Shown here one piece after another: positions 63,235 to 64,000 of a stretch of DNA of 64,000 bases (the first letter of the stretch is position 1; the number at the start of each line of letters is the position of its first letter). The notes beneath the pieces were generated by a model. The model saw only the letters and a program-made list of their open reading frames with translations. It did not search any database and was not told the DNA's origin. Position numbers and translations under genes: made by a program. The stretch covers positions 1 through 64,000 of the forward strand of contig NZ_RRYD01000004.1 in NCBI RefSeq assembly GCF_004010095.1, written 5' to 3'. The DNA is from Lacticaseibacillus hulanensis. Lineage in GTDB: Bacteria > Bacillota > Bacilli > Lactobacillales > Lactobacillaceae.

Positions 63235-64000
63235 ATGCATAATCATCAAAACAAGGGGCGTGCCTTTTCGCTGGGGATGCTCATTAATTCACTGTACACA
63301 ATCATCGAAATGGTCTTTGGCCTGGCAATTGGTTCAATGGCCCTGGTGGCTGACGCACTGCACAATTTGTCCGACGTGCTCAGCTTATTTGTGTCGTGGG
63401 TTGCCGAAAAGCTCACGCACCGGCACCCAACCGCAATGCGTACTTACGGGATGAAGGGTGGTTCCATTCTGGCGGCGCTCATTAACGCGATGCTGCTGCT
63501 CGTGGCGATGGGGGCAATCATTATTGAAGCCATTGGGCGGTTGCGGCATCCTGAAGCCGTGCCGGCAAACACGGTCATGCTCGTCGCCGGAATTGGGATT
63601 CTGATTAATGGTGGCACGGCCCTGCTCTTCATGTCTGGCCGTCACGGTGACCTCAACGTGCGGGGTGCGTTCCTGCACATGGCCGCCGATGCCGGGGTTT
63701 CTGTGGGCGTGGTGCTTGCAGGACTCCTCATGAAGCTCACGGGGTGGCACTGGCTTGACCCGCTCATGTCACTGATGGTTGCCTTCGTTGTTTTGTGGGC
63801 AACGTGGGGCCTGCTGCGGGATGCGGTCAACATTTCGCTTGCGGCCGTTCCGCGGGATTTGGATCCAGAACATGTGCGCAGCGTCATCGCCAGTTACCCA
63901 ACGGTGCGGTCATACCACGATTTGCACATTTGGAGCATTAGCACCACCGACACGGCTCTGACCGTGCACCTGGAACGCACCACGCGTGAGGGTAACGATG
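63235..64000 (+). CDS. Cation diffusion facilitator, 3' end outside window
   Basis: Open frame from the ATG at 63235 to the window edge (255 codons seen). A zinc/cobalt/cadmium exporter: histidine-containing start MHNHQNKG, helix 2 VADALHNLSDVLSL and helix 5 HMAADAGVSVG carry the paired HxxxD metal sites, and the cytoplasmic domain has YHDLHIWSISTTDTALTVHL, a CzcD mark. AGGAAG lies upstream. About 40-50 residues are missing at the end. Confidence 0.92.
   Translation, partial: MHNHQNKGRAFSLGMLINSLYTIIEMVFGLAIGSMALVADALHNLSDVLSLFVSWVAEKLTHRHPTAMRTYGMKGGSILAALINAMLLLVAMGAIIIEAIGRLRHPEAVPANTVMLVAGIGILINGGTALLFMSGRHGDLNVRGAFLHMAADAGVSVGVVLAGLLMKLTGWHWLDPLMSLMVAFVVLWATWGLLRDAVNISLAAVPRDLDPEHVRSVIASYPTVRSYHDLHIWSISTTDTALTVHLERTTREGND

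Noticed and set aside
63230-63454. 74-codon frame at the window end
   Set aside because: It lies in another frame of the metal transporter gene, which runs open from 63235 to the edge.

Overview
The window looks like chromosomal DNA of a lactic acid bacterium with fairly high GC, most likely Lacticaseibacillus or a close relative. The supporting signs are a 316-residue ThyA with Cys198 next to a DfrA like the L. casei enzymes, WxL/WxLIP surface genes, a methionine T-box leader, a deoxyadenosine/deoxyguanosine kinase, tandem Rgg-type regulators and short reading frames inside repeats that resemble ones I remember from L. casei-group genomes. The taxonomic call is inference. I saw no rRNA, tRNA, CRISPR array, phage gene or transposase.

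Layout. 1-0.4 kb: truncated repeat. 0.7-9 kb: GNAT acetyltransferase, MFS transporter, metE-metF (minus strand) behind a Met T-box, deoxynucleoside kinase, gdhA. 9.4-12.8 kb: WxL surface cluster (frameshifted WxL protein, WxLIP, second WxL protein), with two related promoter-to-terminator RNAs. 12.9-22.8 kb: aldo/keto reductase, LemA-TPM, CapA-like lipoprotein, alpha-carbonic anhydrase, MATE pump, TipA-type MerR regulator, thyA-dfrA. 23-28 kb: exopolysaccharide-type cluster (large membrane protein, degenerate EAL fused to a PgaD-like tail, family-2 glycosyltransferase). 28-30 kb: PadR/DUF4097 pair. 31-36 kb: ppx-ppk-ppx polyphosphate genes. 36-47 kb: Rgg pair, DUF1002 protein, Xaa-Pro peptidase, unknown genes with structured leaders, MFS, LiaF-like/LytTR pair. 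47-51.5 kb: tandem HExxH proteins, TMEM175 channel, Nudix, DUF72. 52.3-56 kb: ThrE exporter, PadR-DHA2 efflux pair. 56-64 kb: housekeeping genes metG-tatD-rnmV-ksgA-veg, a hydrolase, ispE, and a CDF metal transporter cut by the window end.

The most unusual content is non-coding. An element of about 880 bp occurs three times: truncated at 78-396, complete and inverted at 30030-30906, nearly complete at 51476-52325. It is built from divergent pairs of hairpin modules, with A/T boxes facing a variable centre. Between copies, hairpin stems differ by paired compensatory changes, or one hairpin is replaced by another of the same shape but different sequence. That points to selection on folded structure rather than protein. 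Further non-coding findings are two related RNAs at the WxL genes (9422-9554, 11695-11796), an attenuator-like leader at 40820-40996 and a 181-bp palindromic element at 41944-42124.

Several small regulatory circuits can be read directly: a MerR promoter with a 19-bp spacer and dyad, 21-bp-phased direct repeats upstream of the LytTR gene, palindromes around the promoter of the efflux-linked PadR gene, and a T-box with an AUG specifier.
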